In this document: positions 46,301 to 58,900 of the stretch, one piece after another
Numbering within the stretch: position 1 is the stretch's first letter
Layout of the letters: each line of letters starts with the position of its first letter
Source of the DNA: Lineus longissimus
Lineage: Eukaryota > Nemertea > Pilidiophora > Heteronemertea > Lineidae
Assembly: GCF_910592395.1 (NCBI RefSeq)
Contig: NC_088317.1
Location: forward strand, 4,464,001 to 4,528,000
Reading direction: 5' to 3'
DNA: 64,000 nucleotides
Translations under genes and position numbers: made by a program
The notes under the pieces: generated by a model
The model's input: the letters and a program-made list of their open reading frames with translations, nothing else
What the model was told of the DNA's origin: nothing
Database searches by the model: none

Positions 46301-49300
46301 GAGAAGAATTGATCAAACCATTTGTTGGTTCTCCATGCCATTACCACTAGACACAATCCTCGACCTAATACAGGTGAAAGAAAACATTTGTTTCTTCCCA
46401 ATGTAAATCAAACAACATATCTCTTTGTTCTCCATGCCATCAGAATTAGCACTAGACACAATGCTCAACGGGCCAATCGAAGAACACATTTGTTTTCCAT
46501 GCCATCAGAATTAGCACTGGAAACAATGCTCAACAGGCCAATCGAAGAACACATTTTTTTTACATGCCATCAGAATTAGCACTGGACACAATGCTCAACA
46601 GGCCAATCAAAGAATACGTTTGTTTTCCATGCCATCAGAATTAGCACTAGACACAATGCTCAACAGGCCAATCAAAGAACACATTTGTTTTCCATGTAAT
46701 CAGAATTAGCACTAGACACAATGCTCAACAGGCCAATCGAAGAACACATTTGTTTCTTCCCAATGTAAATCAAACAACATATCTCTTTGTTCTCCATGCC
46801 ATCAGAATTAGCACTAGACACAATGCTCAACAGGCCAATCAAACAACACATTTGTTTTCCATGCCATCAGAATTAGCACTAGACACAATGCTCAACAGGC
46901 CAATCGAAGAAAACATTTGTTTCTTCCCAATGTAAATCAAACAACATATCTCTTTGTTCTCCATGCCATCAGAATTAGCACTAGACACAATGCTCAACAG
47001 GCCAATCAAACAACACATTTGTTTTCCATGCCATCAGAATTAGCACTGGAAACAATGCTCAACAGGCCAATCGAAGAACACATTTTTTTTCCATGCCATC
47101 AGAATTAGCACTAGACACAATGCTCAACAGGCCAATCGAAGAACACATTTGTTTCTTCCCAATGTAAATCAAACAACATATCTCTTTGTTCTCCATGCCA
47201 TCAGAATTAGCACTAGACACAATGCTCAACAGGCCAATCAAAGAACACATTTGTTTTCCATGTAATCAGAATTAGCACTAGACACAATGCTCAACAGGCC
47301 AATCGAAGAAAACATTTGTTTCTTCCCAATGTAAATCAAACAACATATCTCTTTGTTCTCCATGCCATCAGAATTAGCACTGGACACAATGCTCAACAGG
47401 CCAATCAAACAACACATTTGTTTTCCATGCCATCAGAATTAGCACTGGAAACAATGCTCAACAGGCCAATCGAAGAACACATTTTTTTTACATGCCATCA
47501 GAATTAGCACTGGACACAATGCTCAACAGGCCAATCAAAGAATACGTTTGTTTTCCATGCCATCAGAATTAGCACTAGACACAATGCTCAACAGGCCAAT
47601 CAAAGAACACATTTGTTTTCCATGTAATCAGAATTAGCACTAGAGACAATGCTCAACAGGCCAATCAAAGAACACATTTGTTTTCCATGCCATCAGAATT
47701 AGCACTAGACACAATGCTCAACAGGCCAATCGAAGAACGCATCTGTTTTCGATGCCATCAGAATAAGCACAGGAGACAATGCTCAACAGGCCAATCGAAG
47801 AACACATTTGTTTTCCATGCTATCAGAATTAGCACTAGACACAATGCTCAACAGGCCAATCGAAGAACACATTTGTTTTCCATGTCATCAGAATTAGCAC
47901 TAGACACAATGCTCAACAGGCCAATCGAAGAACGCATCTGTTTTCGATGCCATCAGAATAAGCACAGGAGACAATGCTCAACAGGCCAATCGAAGAACAC
48001 ATTTGTTTTCCATGCTATCAGAATTAGCACTAGACACAATGCTCAACAGGCCAATCGAAGAACACATTTGTTTTCCATGCTATCAGAATTAGCACTAGAC
48101 ACAATGCTCAACAGGCCAATCGAAGAACACATTTGTTTTCCATGCCATCAGAATTAGCACTAGACACAATGCTCAACAGGCCAATCGAAGAACACATTTG
48201 TTCTCCATGCCATCAGAATTAACACTAGACACAATGCTCAACAGGCCAATCGAAGAACACATTTGTTTTCCATGCTATCAGAATTAGCACTAGACACAAT
48301 GCTCAACAGGCCAATCGAAGAACACATTTGTTTTCCATGTCATCAGAATTAGCATTAGACACAATGCTCAACAGGCCATTCGAAGAACACATTTGTTTTC
48401 CATGCCATCAGAATTATAGACACAATGCTCAACAGGCCAATCGAAGAACACATTTGTTTTCCATGCCATCAGAATTATAGACACAATGCTCAACAGGCCA
48501 ATCGAAGAACACATTTGTTTTCCATTCCATCAGAATTAGCACTGGACACTGCTCAACAGGCCAATCGAAGAACACATTTGTTTTCCATGTCATCAGAATT
48601 AGCATTAGACACAATGCTCAACAGGCCAATCGAAGAACACGTTTGTTTTCCATGCCATCAGAATTATAGACACAATGCTCAACAGGCCAATCGAAGAACA
48701 CATTTGTTTTCCATGCCATCAGAATTATAGACACAATGCTCAACAGGCCAATCGAAGAACACATTTGTTTTCCATTCCATCAGAATTAGCACTGGACACT
48801 GCTCAACAGGCCAATCGAAGAACACATTTGTTTTCCATGCCATCAGAATTAGCACTAGACACAATGCTCAACAGGCCAATCGAAGAACACATTTGTTTTC
48901 CATGCCATGAGAATTAGCACTAGACACAATGCTCAACAGGCCAATCGAAGAACACATTTGTTTTCCATGTCATCAGAATTAGCATTAGACACAATGCTCA
49001 ACAGGCCAATCGAAGAACACGTTTGTTTTCCATGCCATCAGAATTATAGACACAATGCTCAACAGGCCAATCGAAGAATACGTTTGTTTTCCATGCCATC
49101 AGAATTAGCACTAGACACAATGCTCGGCAGGCCAATCGAAGAACACATGTGTTTTACATGCCATCAGAATTAGCACTGGACACAATGCTCAACAGGCCAA
49201 TCGAAGAACACGTTTGTTTTCCATGCCATCAGAATTATAGACACAATGCTCAACAGGCCAATCGAAGAATACGTTTGTTTTCCATGCCATCAGAATTAGC

Positions 49301-49450
49301 ACTAGACACAATGCTCGGCAGGCCAATCGAAGAACACATGTGTTTTACATGCCATCAGAATTAGCACTAGACACAATGCTCAACAGGCCAATCGAAGAAC
49401 ACATTTGTTTTCCATGCCATCAGAATAAGCACAGGAGACAATGCTAGACC
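46300..49450. repeat. 65-bp satellite, ~48 units
   Basis: Direct tandem units with AATGCTCAACAGGCCAATCG, AAGAACACATTTGTTTTCCA and TGCCATCAGAATTAGCACTA. Landmarks at 47711 and 47776 give 65 bp. Variants lack six bases (AATTATAGACAC instead of AATTAGCACTAGACAC), or carry a longer segment with TTTCTTCCCAATGTAAATC that recurs in several places. Because 65 is not a multiple of three and stops are rare, long spurious open frames appear. Nearly every unit contains GGCCAAT. Confidence 0.95.
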
Positions 49451-49559
49451 TGATGCACGGGAAACAAATCAACGAACAAAATGGACTTAACAATTAATTC
49501 GTTTATTACCCTATCTATCATCAGCACAGACTCTCTACCTGGCTGCTCTATCATCTTGC

Positions 49560-51975
49560 CAACACTGTGTGAAGGATGAGGCAGTCACAGCAAGGCCGAA
49601 TCGGACCTGGCTGCTCCACCATCTTGCCAGCACGGTGAGATGGCTGAGACAGTCACAACCAGGCCGAATCGGACCTGGCTGCTCCACCATCTTGCCTGCA
49701 CGGTGAGAGGGATGAGACAGTCACAGCACGGCCGAATATGACCTGCCTGCTCCACCGTCTTGCTATCAACACGGTGAGATGGCTGAGACAGTCACACCCT
49801 GGCCGAATTGGACCTGACTGCTCCACCATCTTGCCAACACAGTGAGCGGGATGAGACAATCACACCCAGGCTGAATCGGACCTGACTGCTCCACCATCTT
49901 GCCAACACAGTGAGCGGGATGAGACAATCACAACCAGGCCGAATCGGATCACAACCAGGCCGAATCGGATCTAGCAGCTCCACTATTTTGCCAACACATT
50001 GCGGAGGAGGAAACAGTCAAAACCAGGCTGAATCGGACCTGATTGCTCCACCATCATGGCTGAGACGGTCACAGCAAGGCCGAATGGGACCTTGCTGCTC
50101 CACGTCTTGCTATTAACACGGTGAGAGAGATGAGACAATCACAACCAGGCCGAGTCGGACCTGGCTGCTACACCGTCTTGCTATTTACACGGTGAGAGGG
50201 ATGAAACGTTCATTAGCAGGCCGAATCGAACCTGGCGGCTCCACCGGCTTGCTAACAACACGGTGAGAGGGATGAGACAGTCACAGCAAGGCCGAATGCG
50301 ACCTGACAGCTCCACGGTTTGCTATTAATCGGTGAGATGGCTGAGACAGTCACACCCAGACCGAATAGGCCCTTGCAGCTCCACTATTTTGCCAACATAA
50401 TTTTATTGCCGAGGAGGAAACAGTCGAAACATGGCTGAATCGGACCTGACTGCTCCAAAATCTTGACAACACAGTGAGCAGGTTGAGACAATCACAACCA
50501 AGCCGAATCGGATCTAGCAGCTCCACTAATTTGCCAACACATTGCGGAGGAGGAAACAGTCAAAACCAGGCTGAATCGGACCTGATTGCTCCACCATCAT
50601 GGCTGAGACGGTCACAGCAAGGCCGAATGGGACCTTGCTGCTCCACGTCTTGCTATTAACACGGTGAGAGAGTGAGACAGTCACAGCAAGGCCGAATAGG
50701 ACCTAGCTGCTGCACCTCTTGCTATTAACACGGTTGGATGACTGAGAGAGTCACAGCAAGGCCGAATGGGACCTGGCTGCTCCACCATCTTGCTATTAAC
50801 ACGGTGAAGGGATGAGACAGTTACAGCATGGCTGAATGGGACGTAGTTGCTCCACCGTCTTGCTATTAACATGGTGAGAGAGATGAGACAATCACAACCA
50901 GGCCGAGTCGTACCTGGCTGCCCCACCGTCTTGCTATTTACACGGTGAGAGGGATGAAACGTTCATTAGCAGGCCGAATCGAACCTGGCGGCTCCACCGG
51001 CTTGCTATCAACACGGTGAGAGGGATGAGACAGTCACAGCAAGGCCGAATGCGACCTGGCAGCTCCACGGTTTGCTATTAATACGGTGAGATGGCTGAGA
51101 CAGTCACACCCAGACCGAATGGGCCCTTGCAGCTCCACTATTTTGCCAACATAATATTATTGGGGAGGAGGAAACAGTCGAAACCTGGCTGAATCGGACC
51201 TGACTGCTCCACCATCTTGACAACACAATGAGCGGGATGAGACAATCACAACCAGGCCGAATCGGATCTAGCAGCTCCACTATTTTGCCAATACAGCAAG
51301 GCCGAATGGGACCTTGCTGCTCCACGTCTTGCTATTAACACGGTGAGAGAGATGAGACAGTCACAGCAAGGCCGAATGGGACCTTGCTGCTCCACAATCT
51401 TGCTATTAACACGGCGAGAGAGATGAGACAGTCACCACCAGGCCGAATCGGACCTCGCTGCTCCATCGGCTTGCTATTAACACGGTGAGATGGCTGAGAC
51501 AGTCACACCCGGGCTGAATCGGACCTGACTGCTCCACCATCTTGCCAACACAGTGAGCGGGATGAGACAATCACAACATGGCCGAATCGGACCTGGCTGC
51601 TCCACCGGCTTGCTATTAACACGGTGAGAGGGATGAGACAGTCACACCCAGGCTGAATCGGACCTGGCTGCTCCACCATCTTGCCAACACAGTGAGCGGG
51701 ATGAGACAGTCACAACCAGGCCGAATGGGACCTGGCTGCTCCACCGGCTTGCTATCAACACGGTTAGATGGCTGAGACAGTCACAGCAAGGCCGAATTGG
51801 ACCTTGCTGCTCCACAATCTTGCTATTAACACGGCGAGAGAGATGAGACAGTCACAACCAGGCCGAATCGGACCTCGCTGCTCAACCGTCTTGCTATCAA
51901 CACGGTGAGAGGGATGAGACGGTCACAGCAAGGCCGAATGCGACCTGGCAGCTCCACGTCTTGCTATTAATACGG
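49560..51975 (+). repeat. ~70-bp satellite, left (direct) arm
   Basis: Tandem units built from GAGACAGTCACAGCAAGGCC, GAATCGGACCTGGCTGCTCC and ACCGTCTTGCTATTAACACG, with a spacing of 68-71 bp between successive AGTCAC words. Some units carry a variant GGAGGAGGAAACAGTC. It continues in the opposite orientation from about 51976. Confidence 0.93.
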
Positions 51976-53440
51976 TTCGATTCGGCCAGCTGATGAACGT
52001 TTCATCCCTCTCACCGTGTAAATAGCAAGACGGTGGAGCAGCCAGGTCCGACTCGGCCTGGTTGTGATTGTCTCATCCCTCTCACCGTGTTAAAAGCAAG
52101 ACGGTGGAGCAGCCAGGTCCGACTCGGCCTGGTTGTGACTGTCTCGGCCATCTCACCGTGTTAAAAGCAAGACGGTGGAGCAGCCAGGTCTGACTCGGCC
52201 TGGTTGTGATTGTCTCATCCATCTCACCATGTTAATAGCAAGACGGTGGAGCCGCTAGGTCCGATTCGGCCTGATTATGAACGTTTCATCCCTCTCACCG
52301 TGTTAATAGCAAGATGGTGGAGCAGCCAGGTCCGATTCGGTCTGATGATGAACGTTTCATCCCTCACACTGTTAATAGCAAGATGGTGGAGCAGCTAGGT
52401 CCCATTCGGCCTTGCTGTGACTGTCTCAGCCATCCAACCGTGTTAATAGCAAGACGGTGGAGCAGCAAGGTCCCATTCAGCCTTGCTGTGACTGTCTCAG
52501 CCATCTTACCGTGTTAATAGGCCTGGTTGTGATTGTCTCATCGAGCTCTCCCTGTGTTGGCAAAATGGTAGAGCAGCCAACTCCGATTCAGCCTGATTGT
52601 GACTGTTTCCTCCTCCGCAATGGAACTGCTAGATCCGATTCGGCCTGGGTGTGACTGTCTCAGCCATCTCACCGTTTTAATAGCATGACGGTGGAGCAGC
52701 CGGGTCCCATTCGGTTTGGTTGTGATTGTCTCATCCCTCTCACTGTTTTAATAGCAAGACGGTGGAACAGCCAGGTCCGACTCGGCCTGGCTGTGATTGT
52801 CTCAGCCATCTCACAGTGTTCATAGCAAGATGGTGGAGCAGCAAGGTCTCATTCGGCCTAGGTGTGACTGTCTCAGCCATCTCACCATTTTAAGAGCATG
52901 ACGGTGGAGCAGCCAGGTCCGATTCGGCATTGCTGTGACTGTCTCATCCTCCTCACTGTCTTGGCAAGATGGTGGAGCAGCCAGGTCCGATTCAGCTTGG
53001 TTGTGACTGTCTTAGCCATCTCACTGTGTTTAGGAAGACGGTGGAGCAGCCTTGTGCGATTCAGCTTGGTTGTGACTGTTTCCTCCTCCGCAATGTGTTT
53101 GCAATATAGTGTAGCTGCCAGGTCCGATTCGGCCTGGTTGTGACTGTCTTAGCCATCTCACTGTAGGAAGACGGTGGAGCAGCCTTGTGCGATTCAGCTT
53201 GGTTGCGACTGTCTCAGCTCTAACATCATATTGAAGACTGTTGAGCTGCCAGGTTCGATTCTGTCTGGTTGTGAATGCTTCACTTCTCTCACCATAAGCA
53301 AGCATAATCTCTTGATCTATGCTTGCCGGGTGTGACAAAACTGGATCAGCCAGGCCCCCCGACTGTCACAACTCTCTCACAGGATAGGTAAGACCATGAA
53401 GCAAGCAGGCCCTATTTGATTTGGCTGTGACTGCCTCAAC
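51976..53440 (-). repeat. ~70-bp satellite, right (inverted) arm
   Basis: The same unit as 49560-51975 but reverse-complemented: CTCACCGTGTTAATAGCAAG, ACGGTGGAGCAGCCAGGTCC and GATTCGGCCTGGTTGTGA. The variant GGAGGAGGAAAC appears here as GTTTCCTCCTCC. The switch point is around 51965-51985. Units decay towards 53440. Confidence 0.93.
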
Positions 53441-55862
53441 ACTCTCACAATGTTTGCTGAGATACCCACTTTGGTTGGGAGAGTACGGACATTTTAATAA
53501 TATTGTAATCAAACTCGAAACAGAGCATTTCTTTTATATAGTTCATGGTTTATTACAAAATAAATGTACACAGTATTTCATGCAAATGTACAGTATAAAA
53601 TTTCACAATAACATTGATGATTAGAAAGCCATCGTTCCTAACCTAATGAATTATAAACTCAGGATCAATATTCATTTGAATAAACTTTAAGAACAGATCA
53701 TTTGAGAACATATTCACATTAGATGGGGCCATCTTTTGGATAAATACCAAGTTGGATCGAGAAAAAACATAATTGTGCTCGAGGTATATGGCTGAAAGCT
53801 CGCCTTCTCATTGTCACCCTGGATATCTCTTCCCAAGCTTGCCAAGTATCAGACAGACCTCACAGCTTACCAGTCCTGGGAGCACTTTTTTAATGTTGAT
53901 TAGCTGTGTTGATGGAGCCTTCCAACAAAATAACGTACTGTTCATCTAGCAGGGGCCAACTAACATGTACTTCCATTTACCTCAGCACATGAAAATGCCT
54001 GTTACCACATTTTTAGTTCTGAGCTAATCCTTTTTTGATTTACTCGACTTTGATATAACCAGAAGATGGCCCTATTTTCTATCATAAATCATTTAAAGTG
54101 ACTGCTGCCTGTTTTTCCGAACTGAAACCATGAAATTTTGAACACATTTCCCAAATATGAATCATTTTAAAATCAGCCCGGTGAAATAGATGTGAAGACA
54201 AAGTTGTTTCGCCAGACAAGTTTTTGCTCCTGATAATTACATCAAAGGGACAAGACTAAGAATATTAAACTCAACAGATAATCCCTCACAAAGAACAAGA
54301 CAAAATGCCAACAACCTTTCATAAGCCTGGCCACAGTGAGTGTACACTTATGCGTAAAGTTGCATAAGTACGGCCCTGGTAAAATTGTAGCCCCACGGTG
54401 AAGAAACCAGCTGGTAATAGACAGTGCACACAGAGGCTATCTATCATTGGGTGATATGAATAAAGACTAGCAAATGCTTTTACTTCAATTTTGTACAGAA
54501 AGGCCTAGTGTGAATGTACATGGAGTTTTAGATAAAAGCATTTGCTAGTCTTTATTCATATCACCCATTGTACCAGGGCTATAACTGTACAGCTCTCACA
54601 TTCTGTCTCGGACCATGGTCAAATGTGCCACATGAAGTCCCTTGTTCAAACGAGTGGGCGAATGTGTACCGAGTGTAGAGACTTACTGGAGTCTGCAACG
54701 ACTGCGACCAAAGTTCCTTTACATCGAACTAGAGATGAATAATGAAAGAGACAGATAACAGTGGAGAGAGGATTTCACTACATGTATAAAAATAATACAA
54801 TATTTACAGGATCATAAAGGCAGTGGAAGGCTCCTATTTACATGTTTACAATGTACAAATATATTCATTTTAAGTTTTGTACCAAAACCTCGCAATTTCC
54901 TGCTATAAAAAATCTCCCTTCATTTCTGCAAATGCCCAAAGTAATATGCAAGTCCATGTTTAATTGCCGATGTTTGATACAAGTTCGTTTTACCCTGTGT
55001 AGACTGTAGGTTGTCACTTTCAAATTGGACTTATCTTCAAGCCTTTATAGTCTGTGTGCAGGCATTCACAAGATACAAAATTCATTGAAATCCTCGAAAG
55101 GCCAAAGCCAAGATTTCGGGTCACACATGCTCAGAAAATTAGAGCCAAAAAACAATACACTGATATTCGAACAGTTCAACACATGAACAAAACAGGGGGT
55201 TACTTCAAAAACTATACGATTCTGGGATTGGCTGGGAATTCTTTAAAACAAGGAGACTTGTCACAAAACACCGGGCAATATTGAATCAAATACTCCAAAA
55301 CGAGATAAGAGATCGACGTCTTTCCAAACGTCAACATCATTCAGAGTAACCTCAAACATTCAGCCTATTTAAAACGATAGGTAACTACAAACTCTTTCAC
55401 GGAAAGAGCAGCGTGTTCACGATTTCGCCATACCACCATTAAAAACATCTTCGAGAAGAATTACTTTCAGCACTCCACGCTTAACAGTCCGTCTCGAGTT
55501 CAACTAGCTCAGGATGATATTTCTAAAATCTCATAACCCATTTACAGGCAAATGTCTTATGACTTGCAACCATAGTCCATCTGAGGTCCGTCCAAGTATT
55601 TTGAAGTTGCCCAGCAAAAGTTCATAACGTTTCTTCACCAAAATAGGAGAGCAGGTTGCTATGTAGCCAACTTCGGTACACAAAGGTGAATATCTAATGA
55701 CTTGCGACCGTAGTCCTACTATTTCGAAATCCCGTCTCTATTGGCCCTGATTCCGATCATTCCACATTCTTTCAAAACACCTGACAGCAGGTTGGAAGTT
55801 GACCTCACAACACGTCCACAACAATTCATGAGTATTTGAACATCTGACGTGTCCACGTATTA
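53441..55862 (-). other. Probable EMSY 3' UTR and flank
   Basis: There is no coding signal on either strand. On the minus strand an AATAAA lies at 53549-53554 (2.3 kb below the EMSY stop), and another is provided by the MITE at 54449-54566. Which of them, if either, is used cannot be told. Confidence 0.4.
54449..54566 (+). mobile_element. MITE, AATAAAGACTAGC family, copy 2 (complete)
   Basis: 118 bp with terminal repeats of about 34 bp: GGGTGATATGAATAAAGACT opens it and its complement closes it. A possible ATT duplication flanks it. The interior is the reverse complement of copy 1 (17430-17540). Each terminal repeat contains AATAAA, so the element puts a poly(A)-signal hexamer on both strands. 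Confidence 0.9.
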
Positions 55863-55934
55863 TCACGGCACAAGTTTAATGGGGCTTTTCGTCTCCAAGC
55901 GTGGCTTTTTCGACACAGGCGACACCATTCCAGC
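55863..55934 (-). CDS. EMSY: EMSY last coding exon, basic tail
   Basis: Encodes AGMVSPVSKKPRLETKSPIK and LVP, then TGA. Acceptor ATTTGCAG, phase 0. KKPRLETKSP looks like a nuclear localisation signal. Confidence 0.8.
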   Translation of the reverse strand, partial: AGMVSPVSKKPRLETKSPIKLVP

Positions 55935-58900
55935 CTGCAAATAGAACAGAAGTCAAGCAAAGGTGAAGGAGATTATAATCAAGCAAGTTTTCTGCTATGC
56001 TGTAGCGGGAATACACACACTTTCCAACTAGGATCATGAGACCTGCCTTATCCGTTAGGCTGTAAGTTAAAACTGATAATTACGAGAAAACCCTTTTAGC
56101 TCCGCACTCGAGGGTTTTGGTATCTCAACGAAGACAGCCTTGGGTTCAATTTCCTGAGCCTTCGAGTGCAAGTCAGATGTCAAGATCAGTACAGTACACC
56201 CTCTTCATTTCGAGCTTACATAGATCACAACATTCAGAAGCAGGAAACAAAATCGTTTTGAATAAAGCAAGGCATGGTCATTAACACAGAGGAAAGCAGG
56301 GTGAATGTTAAGGTTAAAAAGAACACTTAGGAATAAGAGTAGTGGGCTTAAAGAGGATGTTAGGGGTTAACTAATTTTAGGTTACTTGGGGAACCTGGGC
56401 TGTGTCTCTTTCAAAGGACAATGACAACTGCAATGTCTTGCCCAAGTGAGAGATTTTTTTATAAAGAGATACTCTGCTGAATAAGGAGGCACTTGATGAG
56501 GTGGATGGAAGAGGCCCAAGGACCATCCGGGTGGATAGACCTGCTAAGGCTTGCATCTGACCAGTCAACGGGTCATTCTCAGGTTCCGTGTCAGTTCGAT
56601 TTTCGAGTGAATTGACACGGAATGACCAAAAGATGGCATCAAATGGTCACAATAGTGACAACTCAGGTAAAAATGTTGCGGAACGAAGGTGAGGTCGCAA
56701 CGTCGCATGAAGAAGAAAACGTGGATGTTATGGATTAGACATAAAGCAGTAATTTGAGTTATTGGTTTAGATTTTGAAATGATTTCATGTACCTCTACGG
56801 CGTCATATTGTTGTAAAAGCGTCTGTACGTTTGGTTGTGGCACGAGGTACATAGCAGGCTCCTGAAGTTAAATAAAACCAAAATGGGTAATGCAGGATAT
56901 AGAGGTAAGAAATAAGTCAGGATGTGGGAATACTTCAGTGACCTCTTTTGAGAATAGCTTTCATTAGAAAGATCACTATTTCCAGTTTTAGGTGAACTAA
57001 TAGGATACGCTTTTTTAGGACAGCAAAAATTAAAAATTTCATTAGAAAGATCACTATTTCCAGTTTAAGGTGAACTAATAGGATACACTTTTTTAGAACA
57101 GCCAAAATTAAAGACACTATTATGGGGAATTTCATCATATGCAGATAATGCAGGGAATCTTGCCCAGCGCTTAAGTTTTTTTATCAAGGTTGGCAGTTGC
57201 TCATCACGCAAGACGCCGCGAAAATGCGATTGCGATCACGTGAACCAACTTTCTTGTTGTATTGTGCTTTTCAGAGAACAATTGAGCCCATTGGAAAATA
57301 AACGAAACGAGGCCAACAGAAAGTTAATACTAGAGGCAGCAAAGACGGATAAAGAAAAACAAAACAAAGACATGCTGGACAACACAAAGACCATCCATGC
57401 AAAAACTGAGAGTTTGCAGGAAAAACTTATGAGCAGCGTCACGGCACAGCTTCAACTCAGGAAATTGTAGCCATCTGGCAAAAGCTTGCCTTAATAGACA
57501 AGGTTCCAAAATTGAAGTTGACAGATCCACTTGAATGTAAGGCCTCGTGCTTTTCACCATGCTAGTATTACCACTTAGAGTTTCGAAAAGATGAGGTAAA
57601 GATATAGAACTTCCACAAACCTTCCGTAATCGGTCGACCATTCTCTCGTATTCGGGAATATAAAACCTATAAACGTCGTCACAGTCCCGGCGTACTTCAT
57701 GGTCAGGTGGGTTATATAGGTAACAGTTGTCGCGTATTAATACCATATCGTGGTGGAAGTCTTCTATCGTTGAGTACTGACCGGTCTGAAAAAGATTGAC
57801 GGAACAGTTAACATTTGAAGTGTTCAGCAACGTTGGATCTGCCCTTCAGATTTTTTGGCCAATCTCAATGATATGCAGTGGAACACAGCAGACACCTCTC
57901 TTTTAAGGACACTAAGTTTGGTCCCAAAATGGTATTTTTCATTGAATTTGACCTCTCTAATCCTGATCTAATCTGACCTCTCCCTGACGCAAGAGCAACA
58001 GATCGGATGAAAGTGTCCTTACCTCGAGTTTTCTCCTTATTGTGCTGAAATCCATTGGAGTTTTGACGATTTCGTAATAGCCAGGTGCATCATTAGGATC
58101 CACTGAAACCAGAAAGGTTGGTTATTCAAGACGTAAATCTAGGGTGGGGCCATGACCCTCTTGGTCTTTGACATAGCTCCTTCCAATACTACTCTTGAAT
58201 TAAATCCTTTCCAGGAGCAGAAAAACGGAAAACGCTCCAAATCTCTTCACTTACCTGGCCTCAAGAACCACGCAGCTGCATTGATTTCGCCCTTCTCTCG
58301 ATTCGTGCCTCGGTATTTTGCCACCCGTTGTAATAATCCCAAGGCTGCTCGCACCCACCCCCCTAACGACGGTGGAGGGGGCGGACTGTCGTCTATGGCT
58401 GCTGGTGGTTTCCGCTTTCGCTTGCTGAGTCGCACGTCGTGTTGGCTGTCGGAACTACTTTCTGCAGGAGAAAGAACAAAATTTAGAATGTGACGATGAC
58501 TTTGCGCTGCATGAAAAGACGTACAGGAAGCTGAAATTTGTAATTTTGACCAAAACTTCTTTTACCATGACATGGGAACTACACCACACAGGCCATCTTT
58601 GCAAGATGGAACGCCTGCCAGATTCTCAACAAGCTGGGGAACGGATGCTCCAGGGGTGATACATACCCTCTTCACTGAATCCTCCATCGTCGACCTCCTG
58701 CCGTGAATCCAACCGCTGACTAGTGAAGTCTTCCATCTTCATGTGAGAAGCGTCTAAACCGCTTGGTTCAACCGTCACGGCGACATTTCTAGCTACTATT
58801 GGCTGTTCTATCACCTGTAACAGATCAATCAAAGACGGTTTTTGTTAGCGAGTGAAGTGAATGTTGAGTTGAGATCCGAGTGTCAAGTAGGACATTATTA

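Noticed and set aside
47678-48157. Long open frame (about 159 codons) and similar ones between 46194 and 49364
   Set aside because: They lie wholly inside the 65-bp satellite, recur in several frames because the period is not a multiple of three, and have no splice or start context of a gene.
49653-53338. Repetitive open frames in the ~70-bp satellite on both strands
   Set aside because: Products of a low-stop tandem repeat; the predicted peptides are only the repeat read in different frames.
57330-57620. Continuation of the bromodomain frame past 57621
   Set aside because: The extra ~97 codons lose bromodomain-like character and are antisense to Lys/Glu-rich sequence. A donor at 57620 joins in phase to exon 56793-56861, which fits better.
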